The notes: generated by a model not told the origin, from the sequence alone. Positions 36,321-45,482 are shown, counted from the first letter of the stretch. The stretch is 64,000 bases of DNA from Streptomyces sp. NBC_01478 (GCF_036227225.1 NZ_CP109444.1:4321501-4385500), one strand, 5' to 3'. A program made the numbers and translations.

Positions 36321-37388
36321 ATGAAGGCTCTCGTTCTCTCCGGTGGCTCGGGCACCCGCCTGCGCCCCATAACCCACACATCGGCCAAGCAACTGGTGCC
36401 CGTCGCCAACAAACCCGTGCTCTTCTACGGCCTGGAGGCCATCGCCGACGCCGGGATCACGGATGTCGGGATCATCGTCGGCGACACCGCCGACGAGATC
36501 CGGGAAGCCGTCGGCGACGGCTCGAAGCTCGGGATCGACGTCACGTACATCCCCCAGGACAAGCCGCTCGGACTGGCGCACGCGGTGCTCATCGCGAGCG
36601 AGTTCCTCGGCGACGACGACTTCGTCATGTACCTCGGCGACAACTTCATCGTGGGCGGCATCACCGGCCTCGTCGACGAGTTCCGCACCGAGCACCCCGA
36701 CGCGCAGATCCTGTTGACCAAGGTGCCCAACCCGACGTCGTTCGGTGTCGCCGAGCTCGACGCGAACGGCCGCGTCAAGGGCCTGGAGGAGAAGCCGAAG
36801 GAGCCCAAGAGCGATCTCGCCCTGGTGGGTGTGTATCTCTTCACTCCGGCGATCCACGAGGCCGTCCGCTCCATCGAGCCCTCCTGGCGCGGCGAGCTGG
36901 AGATCACCCACGCCATCCAGTGGCTGATCGACCAGCGCAGGGACGTGCGCTCGACGACCATCTCCGGCTACTGGAAGGACACCGGGAACGTCGCCGACAT
37001 GCTGGAGGTCAACCGCTCCGTCCTGGAGACGGTCGAGCCCCGCATCGAGGGCACCGTCGACGAGTCCAGCGAGATCATCGGCCGCGTGCGCATCGACGCC
37101 GGCGCCGAGGTCCGCGGGTCGCGCATCGTCGGCCCGGCCGTCATCGGCCCCGGTTCGGTGATCAGCGACTCGTACATCGGCCCCTTCACCTCGGTCTCCG
37201 AGGGCTGCCGGATCGACGACAGCGAGGTCGAGTACTCCATCGTCCTGCGCGACTCCTCCATCACCGGCGTACGGCGGGTCGAGGTGTCCCTCATCGGCCG
37301 CAACGTCCAGGTCACTCCCGCGCCCCGCAACCCCGCGGCCCACCGTCTCGTCCTCGGCGACCACAGCAAGGTACAGATCTCTTCATGA
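36321..37388 (+). CDS. rfbA: Glucose-1-phosphate thymidylyltransferase, long RmlA form
   Basis: A 355-residue nucleotidyltransferase making dTDP-glucose from glucose-1-phosphate and dTTP. LSGGSGTRLRPIT near the N-terminus is the nucleotide-binding signature. YLGDNFIVGG and GYWKDTGNVADML are family motifs. The C-terminal ~110 residues form a left-handed beta-helix (RVRIDAGAEVRGSRIVGPAVIGPGSVI), as in the StrD-like long type. The ATG at 36321 is chosen; the in-frame extension to 36186 is intergenic. Its stop overlaps the rfbB start (ATGA). Confidence 0.93.
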   Translation: MKALVLSGGSGTRLRPITHTSAKQLVPVANKPVLFYGLEAIADAGITDVGIIVGDTADEIREAVGDGSKLGIDVTYIPQDKPLGLAHAVLIASEFLGDDDFVMYLGDNFIVGGITGLVDEFRTEHPDAQILLTKVPNPTSFGVAELDANGRVKGLEEKPKEPKSDLALVGVYLFTPAIHEAVRSIEPSWRGELEITHAIQWLIDQRRDVRSTTISGYWKDTGNVADMLEVNRSVLETVEPRIEGTVDESSEIIGRVRIDAGAEVRGSRIVGPAVIGPGSVISDSYIGPFTSVSEGCRIDDSEVEYSIVLRDSSITGVRRVEVSLIGRNVQVTPAPRNPAAHRLVLGDHSKVQISS

Positions 37389-38395
37389 CCTCCCCTTCGG
37401 CTCCGGCCCCCTCCACCCGGATCCTGGTGACCGGCGGCGCCGGCTTCATCGGCTCGCACTACGTCCGCACGCTGCTCGGCCCCGAGGGCCCCGGTGACAT
37501 CACGATCACCGTGCTGGACAAGCTGACGTACGCGGGAAATCCGGCCAACCTCGACGCGGTGCGCGAGCACCCCGCCTTCACCTTCGTGCAGGGCGACATC
37601 TGCGACCCCGCGCTGGTCGGCAAGCTGCTGGCCGAGCACGACCAGGTGGTGCACTTCGCCGCCGAGTCGCATGTGGACCGCTCCATCGACGGCGGCGCGG
37701 AGTTCGTGCGCACCAACGTGGTCGGCACCCACACCCTCATCGACGCCGCTCACCACGCGGGCATCAAGACCTTCGTGCACATCTCGACCGACGAGGTCTA
37801 CGGCTCCATCGACGAGGGTTCCTGGCCCGAGACGCACCCGCTGCAGCCCAACTCGCCGTACTCCTCGGCGAAGGCCTCCAGCGACCTGATCGCGCTGTCG
37901 TACCACCGCACCCACGGCCTGGACGTCCGCGTCACCCGCTGCTCGAACAACTACGGGCACCACCACTTCCCCGAGAAGGTCATCCCGCTGTTCGTGACCA
38001 ACCTCCTCGACGGCAAGAAGGTCCCGCTGTACGGCGACGGCGGCAACGTCCGCGACTGGCTGCACATCGACGACCACGTCCAGGGCATCGAGCTCGTGCG
38101 CACCAAGGGCCGGGCCGGCGAGGTCTACAACATCGGCGGCGGCACGGAGCTCAGCAACAAGGAGCTGACCGGGCTGCTGCTGGAGGCGTGCGGCACCGAC
38201 TGGGAGACCAGCGTCGAGTACGTCACCGACCGCAAGGGCCACGACCGCCGGTACTCGGTGGACTGCACGAAGATCCGCGAGGAGCTCGGCTACGAGCCCC
38301 GCAAGACCTTCGAGCAGGGCCTCGCGGAGACCGTGCAGTGGTACCGCGACAACCGCGCCTGGTGGGAACCGCTGAAGGAGCGGGCCGCGCTCTGA
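37385..38395 (+). CDS. rfbB: dTDP-glucose 4,6-dehydratase
   Basis: A 336-residue extended SDR enzyme converting dTDP-glucose to dTDP-4-keto-6-deoxyglucose. The NAD-binding motif is VTGGAGFIGSHYV. The catalytic region reads HISTDEVYGSI with the Asp/Glu pair, and YSSAKASSD carries the YxxxK. RCSNNYGHHHFPEKVIPL is the family's substrate-binding stretch. It is translationally coupled to rfbA. rfbC and rfbD are not adjacent, so the end sugar (rhamnose or another deoxysugar) is undetermined. Confidence 0.95.
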   Translation: MTSPSAPAPSTRILVTGGAGFIGSHYVRTLLGPEGPGDITITVLDKLTYAGNPANLDAVREHPAFTFVQGDICDPALVGKLLAEHDQVVHFAAESHVDRSIDGGAEFVRTNVVGTHTLIDAAHHAGIKTFVHISTDEVYGSIDEGSWPETHPLQPNSPYSSAKASSDLIALSYHRTHGLDVRVTRCSNNYGHHHFPEKVIPLFVTNLLDGKKVPLYGDGGNVRDWLHIDDHVQGIELVRTKGRAGEVYNIGGGTELSNKELTGLLLEACGTDWETSVEYVTDRKGHDRRYSVDCTKIREELGYEPRKTFEQGLAETVQWYRDNRAWWEPLKERAAL

Positions 38396-38402
38396 CCGAC
38401 GA

Positions 38403-38453
38403 CCGCGCAGGGCTCCCCGGTGGACCGCCCGTTCACCGGGGAGCCCTGCGCGG
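38403..38453 (+). terminator. Strong terminator after rfbB
   Basis: A perfect 20-bp inverted repeat (38403-38422 with 38434-38453) and an 11-nt loop, starting 8 bp past the rfbB stop. Confidence 0.85.
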
Positions 38454-38615
38454 TGGCCTCACGCGCCAAATCGGCCCCCACGTTTCGGCACGGTTTCCGT
38501 TACGTCCGGGTGGATACGTAATGGTCAAGAATTGCACCCGACCGCTTGTGGGACGCACAAAGGCGCCCGATCATTGGCCGGATCCCGCCCCTCCCCGCCC
38601 CCGCAGGAGCCCCCC

Positions 38616-40148
38616 GTGGCCACTGGTCAGATCTCTTCCGAGCCGGCCGGGACGTCGGCCGCAGCTCGGACCGAGCGGCAGAAGCTGCGCAAGCACTTCG
38701 GCCGTTTCGACATCCTCTTCTTCCTGCTCTGCACCATCGTCGGCGTGGACACGATCGGCACGGTCGCCTCGTCCGGCGCCGAGGCGTTCACCTGGCTCAT
38801 CGTGCTGGCCGCGGTGTTCTTCATCCCCTCCGCGCTGCTGACCGCCGAGCTCGGCGCCGCGTTCCCCGAGGAGGGCGGCCCCTACATCTGGACCAGCCGG
38901 GCCTTCGGCCGCCTCGCGGGCGCCGTCAACAACTTCCTGTACTGGATCACCAACCCGGTGTGGCTCGGCGGCACCCTCGCCGTCTCCGCGGTCACGGCGT
39001 ACACCACCTTCTTCAACAACGGGAAGGACCTGAGCACCCCGGCCTTCTACGTCTTCGCCCTGATCTTCATCTGGGTCGGCGTCCTCGCCGCGATCCTCTC
39101 CTTCGACGTCGGCAAGTGGATCCCCACCATCGGCGCCTGGAGCCGCTTCGTCCTCCTCGGCCTGTTCACGATCACGGTCGTCGTCTACGGCATCCAGCAC
39201 GGCCTGCACGGCTTCGGCCCCGGCGACTTCTCGCCGACGTACGCGGGCTTCGTCGGCCTGGTGCCCGTCCTGATGTTCAACTACGTCGGCTTCGAGCTGC
39301 CCAGCACCGCGGGCGACGAGATGACCGACGCCCAGAAGGACGTCCCCTTCGCGATCTTCCGCAGCGCCGCCCTCGCCGTACTCCTCTACGCCCTCCCCAT
39401 CCTCGGCATCCTCCTCGTCCTCCCGGTCAAGGCCATCACCGGCCTCGGCGGCTTCCTCGACGCGATCCGCCAGGTCTTCACCGTCTACGGCGGTGACGTG
39501 GCCGCCGACGGCACCGTCACCAGCAGCGGCGCCGGCACGGTCCTCGGGGACATCGCGGCGGTCCTGTTCATCCTCACGGTGCTGTCCTCGGGCGTCACCT
39601 GGGTCATGGGCTCCGACCGTGCCCTCGCCGTCTCCGGCTACGACGGCGCCGCGCCCCGCTTCCTCGGCGTGATCTCCAGCCGGTTCGGGACGCCGGTCCG
39701 GGTCAACATCCTCAGCGGGCTGGTCTCCACCCTGGTCCTGGTCCTGGCCCACCAGCTCACCAACGGCAGCGCGGCCAAGCTCTTCGGCGCCGTCCTCGGC
39801 CTCGCCATCTCCACCACGCTCATCAGCTACCTGGGCATCTTCCCGGCCCTCGCGGTGCTGCGCCGCAAGGCCCCGGACGTCCCCCGCCCCTACAAGGCAC
39901 CCTTCCCCCGCACCATCAGCGTGGTCCTCACCCTGCTCATCCTGTTCGCCAGCGTGCAGTTGATCGCCCCCGGGGCCGGCGACCACTGGTTCGGCGACGA
40001 CTACCTCCCGGACGGCTGGACGCACGCCGAGCGCTGGCAGTACCTCCTCACGGAGGCCGTACCGCTCGCCGTCTTCGTCCTCCTCGGCGTCCTCTTCTGG
40101 GCCCTGGGCCGGCCGACCCGCAAGGCGATTACCCTCGCGAAGGAATGA
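38616..40148 (+). CDS. APC-family amino acid permease
   Basis: A 510-residue polytopic transporter with about 12 membrane helices. The first holds the APC-type GVDTIGTVASSGAEAFTWL (unwound substrate and Na+/H+ site region), and later segments include FVGLVPVLMFNYVGFELPSTAGDEM. It resembles the GabP/GadC-like amino acid-polyamine-organocation group; substrate unknown. The GTG at 38616 has an AGGAG ribosome-binding site. It stands 220 bp after rfbB and just upstream of the hydroxyacid dehydrogenase gene. Confidence 0.88.
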   Translation: MATGQISSEPAGTSAAARTERQKLRKHFGRFDILFFLLCTIVGVDTIGTVASSGAEAFTWLIVLAAVFFIPSALLTAELGAAFPEEGGPYIWTSRAFGRLAGAVNNFLYWITNPVWLGGTLAVSAVTAYTTFFNNGKDLSTPAFYVFALIFIWVGVLAAILSFDVGKWIPTIGAWSRFVLLGLFTITVVVYGIQHGLHGFGPGDFSPTYAGFVGLVPVLMFNYVGFELPSTAGDEMTDAQKDVPFAIFRSAALAVLLYALPILGILLVLPVKAITGLGGFLDAIRQVFTVYGGDVAADGTVTSSGAGTVLGDIAAVLFILTVLSSGVTWVMGSDRALAVSGYDGAAPRFLGVISSRFGTPVRVNILSGLVSTLVLVLAHQLTNGSAAKLFGAVLGLAISTTLISYLGIFPALAVLRRKAPDVPRPYKAPFPRTISVVLTLLILFASVQLIAPGAGDHWFGDDYLPDGWTHAERWQYLLTEAVPLAVFVLLGVLFWALGRPTRKAITLAKE

Positions 40149-40182
40149 CCTTCCCGGACCCGACCGAAGGAACCGAACCGCC

Positions 40183-41142
40183 GTGCCCCTGCGCTGTGTT
40201 GTCCTCGACGACTATCAGAACGTGGCGACCGAGCTCGCCGACTGGTCGCTCGTCGAGGACACCGTGGATGTCGTGAGCCTGCGTGAACACCTGGACGACG
40301 AGGGCGAGTTGGCCGCCGCCCTCGCCACCGCCGACATCGTCGTCACCCTGCGCGAGCGCGTCCCCTTCCCCGCCTCGCTGTTCGCCCGGCTCCCCCGGCT
40401 GAAGCTGCTGATCGCATCCGGCATGCGCAACTCGGTCATCGACTACGCCGCCGCCGAGGCGCACGGCGTCACCGTGTGCGGTACGGCCAGCTCCTCGACC
40501 CCGCCCGTCGAACTGACCTGGGCCCTGCTGCTGGGCCTGGCCCGGGGCATCGTCGAGGAGAGCAACTCCCTTCGCGTGGGCGGCCCTTGGCAGCAGACGG
40601 TCGGCGCCGACCTGCACGGCCGCACCCTCGGACTGCTCGGCCTCGGCAAGATCGGCAGCCGGGTCGCCCAGATCGGCCTGGCCTTCGGCATGCGCGTCAC
40701 CGCGTGGAGCGAGCACCTCACCAAGGAGCGCGCGGACGAGGTGGGCGTACAACTCGCCGCGTCCAAGGAGGAGTTGCTCGCGGACAGCGACTTCGTCTCG
40801 GTCCACCTCGCCCTCGGCGACCGCACCCGCGGTCTCCTCGGCCCCGCCGAACTCGCCCTCCTCAAGCCCACCGCGTACCTGATCAACACCTCACGCGCGG
40901 CGATCGTCGACCAGGCCGCCCTGCTCACCGCCCTCCACGCGGGCCGCATCGCCGGCGCCGGCCTCGACGTCTTCGACCTCGAACCCCTCCCCGCCGACCA
41001 CCCGGTCCGCACGGCACCCCGCCTGCTCGCGACACCCCACCTCGGCTATGTGTCGCACGCCAACTACACGACGTACTACGGCCAGGCGGTCGAGAACATC
41101 CAGGCCTACCTGGCGGGCTCGCCCGTACGGCGGTTGCCGTAG
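40183..41142 (+). CDS. D-isomer-specific 2-hydroxyacid dehydrogenase family protein
   Basis: A 319-residue NAD(P)-dependent oxidoreductase. The Rossmann motif is LGLLGLGKIGSRVAQIGLAFGM. The catalytic order is Arg in LINTSRAAIVD, Glu in DVFDLEPLP and His in TPHLGYV. The reaction is interconversion of a 2-keto and a D-2-hydroxy acid; the substrate cannot be told (phosphoglycerate-like and glyoxylate-like members are similar). The start is a GTG, 34 bp after the permease gene, so co-transcription is likely and the permease may import its substrate. Confidence 0.9.
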   Translation: MPLRCVVLDDYQNVATELADWSLVEDTVDVVSLREHLDDEGELAAALATADIVVTLRERVPFPASLFARLPRLKLLIASGMRNSVIDYAAAEAHGVTVCGTASSSTPPVELTWALLLGLARGIVEESNSLRVGGPWQQTVGADLHGRTLGLLGLGKIGSRVAQIGLAFGMRVTAWSEHLTKERADEVGVQLAASKEELLADSDFVSVHLALGDRTRGLLGPAELALLKPTAYLINTSRAAIVDQAALLTALHAGRIAGAGLDVFDLEPLPADHPVRTAPRLLATPHLGYVSHANYTTYYGQAVENIQAYLAGSPVRRLP

Positions 41143-41155
41143 AACGGGACGACGG

Positions 41156-41698
41156 TCACGCCTCCGTGAGCCGCCGGTAGACACCCTCGCTCCGCCGCAG
41201 ATGGCGCAGGTCCACCAGGTACCGGCGGAGCGTCACATGGTCGACCTCTCCGTCCTCGCACCAGGCGCGCAGCTTCTCGTTGACGATCCGCTCGGGGTAC
41301 TCGACGCCCGGGGTGAAGGTCTGCTCGGCGATGTACTGGAGCACCACCTGCTTGCGGGCCCACTGGGCCGGGAGACGGACCAGCCGGCCACTCCGGACGA
41401 AGGTCCGCAGGATCATGTCGGTGTGCTCGTCGCCGGTGACCGGGCTCTCGTCGGCGGGCTCCTCGCCCTGACTCGCGAGCTTCCTGAACAGGTCGTAGTC
41501 GACGCGCAGTTCGCCGTCGTCCATGGTCTTCAGCACGCCCTGTTCGCGCAGCTTGAGCAGCGCGAGGGCCGTGCCCTTCGGGGTCAGGCCCGCCACCTCG
41601 GCGACCTGCTCGGAGGTCTCCGCGCCCAGGGCCACCGCCGCGAAGGCACGCACCCGGTTCTGCTCGGCGAACAGACGGAACAGTTGGTCGGTTGCCAT
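41156..41698 (-). CDS. DUF2087-type transcriptional regulator
   Basis: A 180-residue protein. The N-terminal part is a winged-helix-like HTH (RVRAFAAVALGAETSEQVAEVAGLTPKGTALALLKLREQGVL). The C-terminal DUF2087-like domain includes KQVVLQYIAEQTFTPGVEYPERIVNEKL and VDHVTLRRYLVD. DUF2087 proteins occur as small regulators. It converges on the dehydrogenase gene with only 13 bp between and faces the chaplin gene, whose promoter region (41699-41894) it shares. Confidence 0.75.
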   Translation of the reverse strand: MATDQLFRLFAEQNRVRAFAAVALGAETSEQVAEVAGLTPKGTALALLKLREQGVLKTMDDGELRVDYDLFRKLASQGEEPADESPVTGDEHTDMILRTFVRSGRLVRLPAQWARKQVVLQYIAEQTFTPGVEYPERIVNEKLRAWCEDGEVDHVTLRRYLVDLRHLRRSEGVYRRLTEA

Positions 41699-41894
41699 GC
41701 CGGGAGGTTAGTGGACACCCGCCCGCCGAGGGCACCGAATTTCCGGCCGTCGAACGTCCGCGCCCGGCGCTCGAAGTCCTGTTCAAAAAGGTGATCGCGG
41801 CGCTGTCGCCGTTACCAGCCATGCGCCGGGGCGTTGAACCCGAAGTGCGGTGGCGAGTCCTGCCGTCGCACTCACCGAACCAAAGGAGAACGTG

Positions 41895-42197
41895 ATGTCT
41901 CGCATCGCGAAGGCGGCCGTGGTCGCCCTCGGCACGGGTGCTGTGGCGCTCAGCGGCGCCGGCCTGGCCATGGCGGACGCGGGCGCGCAGGGTGCGGCCG
42001 TCGGTTCGCCCGGCGTCCTGTCGGGCAACGTCGTGCAGGTCCCGGTCCACATCCCGGTCAACGTCTGCGGCAACACCGTCAGCGTGATCGGCCTGCTGAA
42101 CCCGGCCTTCGGCAACACCTGCGCCAACGTCAGCGACCACGGCAAGGGCGGTCACCCCGGCCCGGGCGGCTACGGCGACAGCGGCTACGGCCACTGA
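41895..42197 (+). CDS. chpG: Short chaplin with Gly/His-rich tail (ChpG-like by position)
   Basis: A 100-residue secreted amphipathic surface protein. A signal peptide ends at GLAMADA. One chaplin domain follows: SPGVLSGNVVQVPVHIPVNVCGNTVSVIGLLNPAFGNTCAN, with the two conserved cysteines. A ~20-residue C-terminal extension rich in G, H and Y follows; ordinary short chaplins stop right after the second cysteine. Chaplins assemble into amyloid-like fibres that make aerial hyphae hydrophobic. The ATG has an AAAGGAGAA ribosome-binding site. It is next to melC2, as chpG is in S. coelicolor. The symbol rests on that position. Confidence 0.88.
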   Translation: MSRIAKAAVVALGTGAVALSGAGLAMADAGAQGAAVGSPGVLSGNVVQVPVHIPVNVCGNTVSVIGLLNPAFGNTCANVSDHGKGGHPGPGGYGDSGYGH

Positions 42198-42228
42198 TTC
42201 GACCGCACGCGCGGACGGACGTACGCGA

Positions 42229-42259
42229 AGAGCCCCGGCACCTCAGGCGCCGGGGCTCT
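42229..42259. terminator. Bidirectional terminator between chpG and melC2
   Basis: A perfect 11-bp inverted repeat, AGAGCCCCGGC / GCCGGGGCTCT, with a 9-nt loop in the gap between the convergent genes. Confidence 0.8.
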
Positions 42260-42277
42260 CCCCGTGTCCGCGACCGG

Positions 42278-43144
42278 TCAGCCGTAGCGATAAATGCCGC
42301 TGACGTCCTCCAGTTGCTCCGGGGTCACGTCCCAGGGCGGCATCCGCTGCTGCCGTGCCACGACCCGCCCCTCCTGGTCGTCGCCCGGCCCCGGCGGTCT
42401 CGCCGGCAGATAGCGGGCGCCGCGGTGCCGGTTCTGCCAGCGCGTCCACTGGAGGTCGATGAAGGCGTGGTGCAGCCAGAACACCGGGTCGTTGACGGAG
42501 GCGCCGCCGAGCATCACGCCCCCGACCCACTTGTGGACCCGGTTGTGGTTGCGCCAGGACGCGCTGCCTGATCCGGTGCCCCATCCTTCGAGCCGGTTGC
42601 GGAACCCCGTGCGGCAGGTCGAGTCCCAGGGCGAGATGTCGTAGACGGGATCGGCGAGCGCCCCGTCCAGGTCGCTCTTCGTCGGCAGCGCGATCGGGGA
42701 GCCGGCCCGGCCCAGGTCGCGGGTGAGGTACGGCTCGTCGGTGATGTTCTCCGTGATCTTCCACCTGCCCGCCGCGTAGGCGAACGGCCCGGTCGTCACC
42801 TGGTGGTCGGAGCGCCGCCCGGTACCGCCGAGCAGGTCCTTCGTCCAGGGCAGGGCGGTCGCGCGGCGGTCCCGCGTCCAGTCCCAATAGGGCACGGTCA
42901 CCGAGGAGTCGACGCGGCGCAGCGCCCGCTCCAGGTCCAGCAGGAACCGCCGGTGCCAGGGCAGGAAGGAGGGCGCCATGTGCGCGGAGCGCAGTCCGTA
43001 CTCCCCGTCGGGCACGAAGAACTCGATGTGCGTGCGCACGAACTCGTCGTACTCGCCCCGCCGTTTGATCTCCAGCATCGCCGCCACGAACCGCCGCTTC
43101 TCACCGGCCGTGAGTGTGCTGACGTTCTTACGCGTGTACGCCAT
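42278..43144 (-). CDS. melC2: Tyrosinase (melanin synthesis)
   Basis: A 288-residue type-3 copper monophenol oxidase, turning tyrosine into DOPA and dopaquinone for melanin. CuA ligands are His39 (RTHIEFF), His55 (SAHMAPS) and His64 (PWHRRFL). CuB ligands are His200 and His204 (HNRVHKWVGG) and His226 (WLHHAFID). It has no signal peptide and is exported with its MelC1 caddie. The ATG at 43144 lies inside the end of melC1 (17-nt overlap), as usual for the pair. Some family members, e.g. MelD, are specialised, but this pair has the standard melC layout. Confidence 0.95.
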   Translation of the reverse strand: MAYTRKNVSTLTAGEKRRFVAAMLEIKRRGEYDEFVRTHIEFFVPDGEYGLRSAHMAPSFLPWHRRFLLDLERALRRVDSSVTVPYWDWTRDRRATALPWTKDLLGGTGRRSDHQVTTGPFAYAAGRWKITENITDEPYLTRDLGRAGSPIALPTKSDLDGALADPVYDISPWDSTCRTGFRNRLEGWGTGSGSASWRNHNRVHKWVGGVMLGGASVNDPVFWLHHAFIDLQWTRWQNRHRGARYLPARPPGPGDDQEGRVVARQQRMPPWDVTPEQLEDVSGIYRYG

Positions 43145-43562
43145 GGTCTCCCCCCATGTGCATCGGACCGTCCGCCTCGCGCAGCTCCCGCCCGGGGCTC
43201 AGCTCGTCGACGGCCGCGCGGGTCGCCTCCAGCGCCGTGGGATACGAGCGGTAGTGGTCGACCATGCTCAGCCAGGTGCCGTCGGCGCGCCGCATCAGAT
43301 GCAGCGGCCGGCCGTCGACCGTCACCTGCCAGCCGTCCTTCAGCACACCGCGGATACGACGGCCCCGGTACGTCTCGTCGAAGGCGGTGTCCCCGGGGTC
43401 CTCGCCGGAGCGGGTGGGCCGCGAGGCCGCGACGACGGGCACCAGCGCCACGGCGAGGGCGGCACCGAACACCCCGCGCAGCGCCTCCCGCCGCGTCCTG
43501 CGCACCGGCCCCGGTCTCACCGGCTCCCGGCCCACGGACACTCCACCGACGCTCACTGTCAT
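43128..43562 (-). CDS. melC1: Tyrosinase copper chaperone / Tat export caddie
   Basis: A 144-residue protein with a twin-arginine signal (RRTRREALRGVFGAALAVALVPVVA). The mature caddie domain includes YRGRRIRGVLKDGWQVTVDGRPLHLMRRADGTWLSMVDHYRSYPT. The His- and Met-rich end MHMGGDHGVH fits copper delivery. It binds apo-MelC2, inserts copper and carries it out by Tat. The ATG at 43562 has a GAGGGAG ribosome-binding site. melC2 begins within its last codons. Confidence 0.95.
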   Translation of the reverse strand: MTVSVGGVSVGREPVRPGPVRRTRREALRGVFGAALAVALVPVVAASRPTRSGEDPGDTAFDETYRGRRIRGVLKDGWQVTVDGRPLHLMRRADGTWLSMVDHYRSYPTALEATRAAVDELSPGRELREADGPMHMGGDHGVHA

Positions 43563-43651
43563 GGCCCGACTCCCTCGTCCGTTCCGCTCGTTCGAGGGGC
43601 TAACCGTCCGACCCCCCGCCCGGTCACCGTCCGAGGCACCCCGGCATGCGG

Positions 43652-43681
43652 AAGGGCCCGGGTCACCCGACCCGGGCCCTT
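43652..43681 (-). terminator. Terminator after secreted-protein gene
   Basis: A perfect 13-bp inverted repeat (43652-43664 with 43669-43681) and a 4-nt loop, 19 bp beyond the stop of the gene that starts at 44216. Confidence 0.85.
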
Positions 43682-43700
43682 GTCCACTCGTCCCTACGGC

Positions 43701-44216
43701 CTACAGGCCGGCCCCCGTGACCAGGTCCGCGCCCGGCACGGTCTGCAGGACCGGTGCCAGGACGCCCACCTGCGGCGCCTTCAGGTCCGGGAGGCCGAAG
43801 TTGTCGGGGTTGGGCGGGGTCAGCGGGAGGTCCAGGCCCAGGCCCGGGGCCAGCGTGCGCAGGTCGGAGGCGGGCGTGCTGACGCCGAGGTGGTCGAAGC
43901 CGTCGCCGAGGACGTGCGGCAGCGGTGCGCGCAGGCCGACGCCGGGCAGGCCGCCGTGGACCGGGAGTTGGGGCAGTGCGTGCTCCGGGATGAGCCGGCC
44001 CTCGACGTAGCGCGGGCCCTCGGGCGAGCCCGGCATGGGCACCGGGATCTCCCCGCCCAGCTTGGGGAGTTCCATGCCGAGGGCGCTCTCCGCGCCCCCC
44101 AGCGGCACGGGCACGGGAACCGTGCCGAGCGCGGCGGCGGGGGTGGCGGCGGCGCCGGCCGCGGCCGCCACGGCCGTGAGGACGGCGGCGATGGTTCCTC
44201 GGGTGGTCGACTTCAT
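43701..44216 (-). CDS. Small secreted Pro/Leu/Gly-rich protein, unknown function
   Basis: A 171-residue protein with a signal peptide (TIAAVLTAVAAAAGAAATPAAA). The mature part is rich in P, G, L and V with repeated PVP, GLP and APL motifs, has no cysteines and no known domain. The composition is like other actinomycete surface-associated secreted proteins. It is monocistronic, with a GAAAGGGA ribosome-binding site and its own terminator. Function unknown; its setting among chaplin and melanin genes suggests a surface role in development. Confidence 0.75.
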   Translation of the reverse strand: MKSTTRGTIAAVLTAVAAAAGAAATPAAALGTVPVPVPLGGAESALGMELPKLGGEIPVPMPGSPEGPRYVEGRLIPEHALPQLPVHGGLPGVGLRAPLPHVLGDGFDHLGVSTPASDLRTLAPGLGLDLPLTPPNPDNFGLPDLKAPQVGVLAPVLQTVPGADLVTGAGL

Positions 44217-44391
44217 CTCGAGTACGGTCCCTTTCGGAATTCGGAGGCTCTGCGTGCTGCCCGGGTAACGAGGCCGGGAAGGACATCAGTTCAAGATTCC
44301 CCCGAGTGCCGTAGTAGTCAGCTTTCCGGAATTCCCGCCAGCGGGCCGGAACCGGCAATTCCCGCCCGCTGTCCCGACGTCGGCGCCGGCG

Positions 44392-44889
44392 TCAGCCGCG
44401 CAGGCTGCGGGCGGGCAGGATGATGTGCGCGGCCGCGTTCAGGGTCTCCTCGGAGCCGGCGAACTCGGCCAGCGCCTCGGGGGTGACGGGCTTGCCCGGT
44501 TCGGCCTCGGGCCACGGGCGGGTGGTGAACACGAGGTAGGCGAAGCCGCGTTCGCCGACCGCCGCGAGCCACTCGGGCGGCGGCACGCACTGGGCGTTGA
44601 GCTGCGGCATGTTGAGGACGGCCTGCCCGGACTCGATGAGCATGGTGATCGGCAGGCTGGGCTTGGTGGCGCCGTCGACGACGTTGCCGCCGACCGGGAG
44701 CCCGTTGTCGGTCAGCAGCCGTTCCACGGCGGCGGTGGCGGCCTCGGGGCCGTCCGCGGCGTCGCCCAGGGTGTAGGCGAGGAGGTAGGGCATGTCCCCG
44801 TCGGGGGCCTCGCCGCTCCACGCCAGGACGACGAGGGTGCCGAGGTCGGCGACGCGGAAGGGGCGCGTTTCGCTTGAGGTTGAGGTCAC
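44392..44889 (-). CDS. DUF5949-like conserved hypothetical protein
   Basis: A 165-residue cytoplasmic-looking protein without signal peptide. Recognisable segments are FRVADLGTLVVLAWSGEAPDGDMPYLLAYTLGD and AYLVFTTRPWPEAEPGKPVT. It matches my memory of the Streptomyces family DUF5949, whose role is unknown. The start is a GTG. There are no coupled neighbours. Confidence 0.7.
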   Translation of the reverse strand: MTSTSSETRPFRVADLGTLVVLAWSGEAPDGDMPYLLAYTLGDAADGPEAATAAVERLLTDNGLPVGGNVVDGATKPSLPITMLIESGQAVLNMPQLNAQCVPPPEWLAAVGERGFAYLVFTTRPWPEAEPGKPVTPEALAEFAGSEETLNAAAHIILPARSLRG

Positions 44890-45016
44890 CGCGCGACCTT
44901 ATCGACGGGCCGGAAGGCCACCTGACGCCTTCTCACCCGTCCGGCCGATGGCGCGGCCGACCCGCCACACGAACGAGGGACGCCTCTCGACGCCCCTCGA
45001 ACACCACCGGAGAGAC

Positions 45017-45307
45017 TCAGCCCTGCAGCGGCAGACCGCCGAGCAACGGGTTGTGCTGGTTCAGCGCGGCGGTCGCACCCTTGACGGTGTTGAGCGCGGA
45101 GCCCTTGTTCTCGGTGTCGAGCGCGTCCGACTGGTGTTGCAGCGGCATCACGTCGGCGGGCTGGAGCTGACCACTGGTGAGGGTGTTGACGGCGCCGGTG
45201 AGGCTGGTGGGCGTCACGTCGGCGGGGCTGTAGGCGAACGCGGGCGCGGCGGCACCGGCGAGGGCAAGAGACCCGGCAACGACAGCGGCAGCCTTCAGGG
45301 ACTTCAT
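45017..45307 (-). CDS. Small secreted hypothetical protein
   Basis: A 96-residue protein with a clear signal peptide (LKAAAVVAGSLALAGAAAPAFAYS) and a mature part of ~70 residues rich in N, Q, T and L with no cysteine. There is no match to chaplin or rodlin motifs. The ATG has an AAAGGA ribosome-binding site. It may be another surface-layer component given the neighbourhood; function unknown. Confidence 0.75.
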   Translation of the reverse strand: MKSLKAAAVVAGSLALAGAAAPAFAYSPADVTPTSLTGAVNTLTSGQLQPADVMPLQHQSDALDTENKGSALNTVKGATAALNQHNPLLGGLPLQG

Positions 45308-45482
45308 CGCGTTCCTTTCTTCGGCAACTCATGTCACCAGAGGGAATTCTGTCGCCGTGTGTAACGAGTTCCGGCCTGGCCGGAAACCCCGTGCGCAGAA
45401 AGTTTCTGCTGCCCCACCCGAATGCAGCGTGTGTCTCATCGGCGTTTCCCATCCTCATACGAAAGGGCCGTACAGCGGAAAA

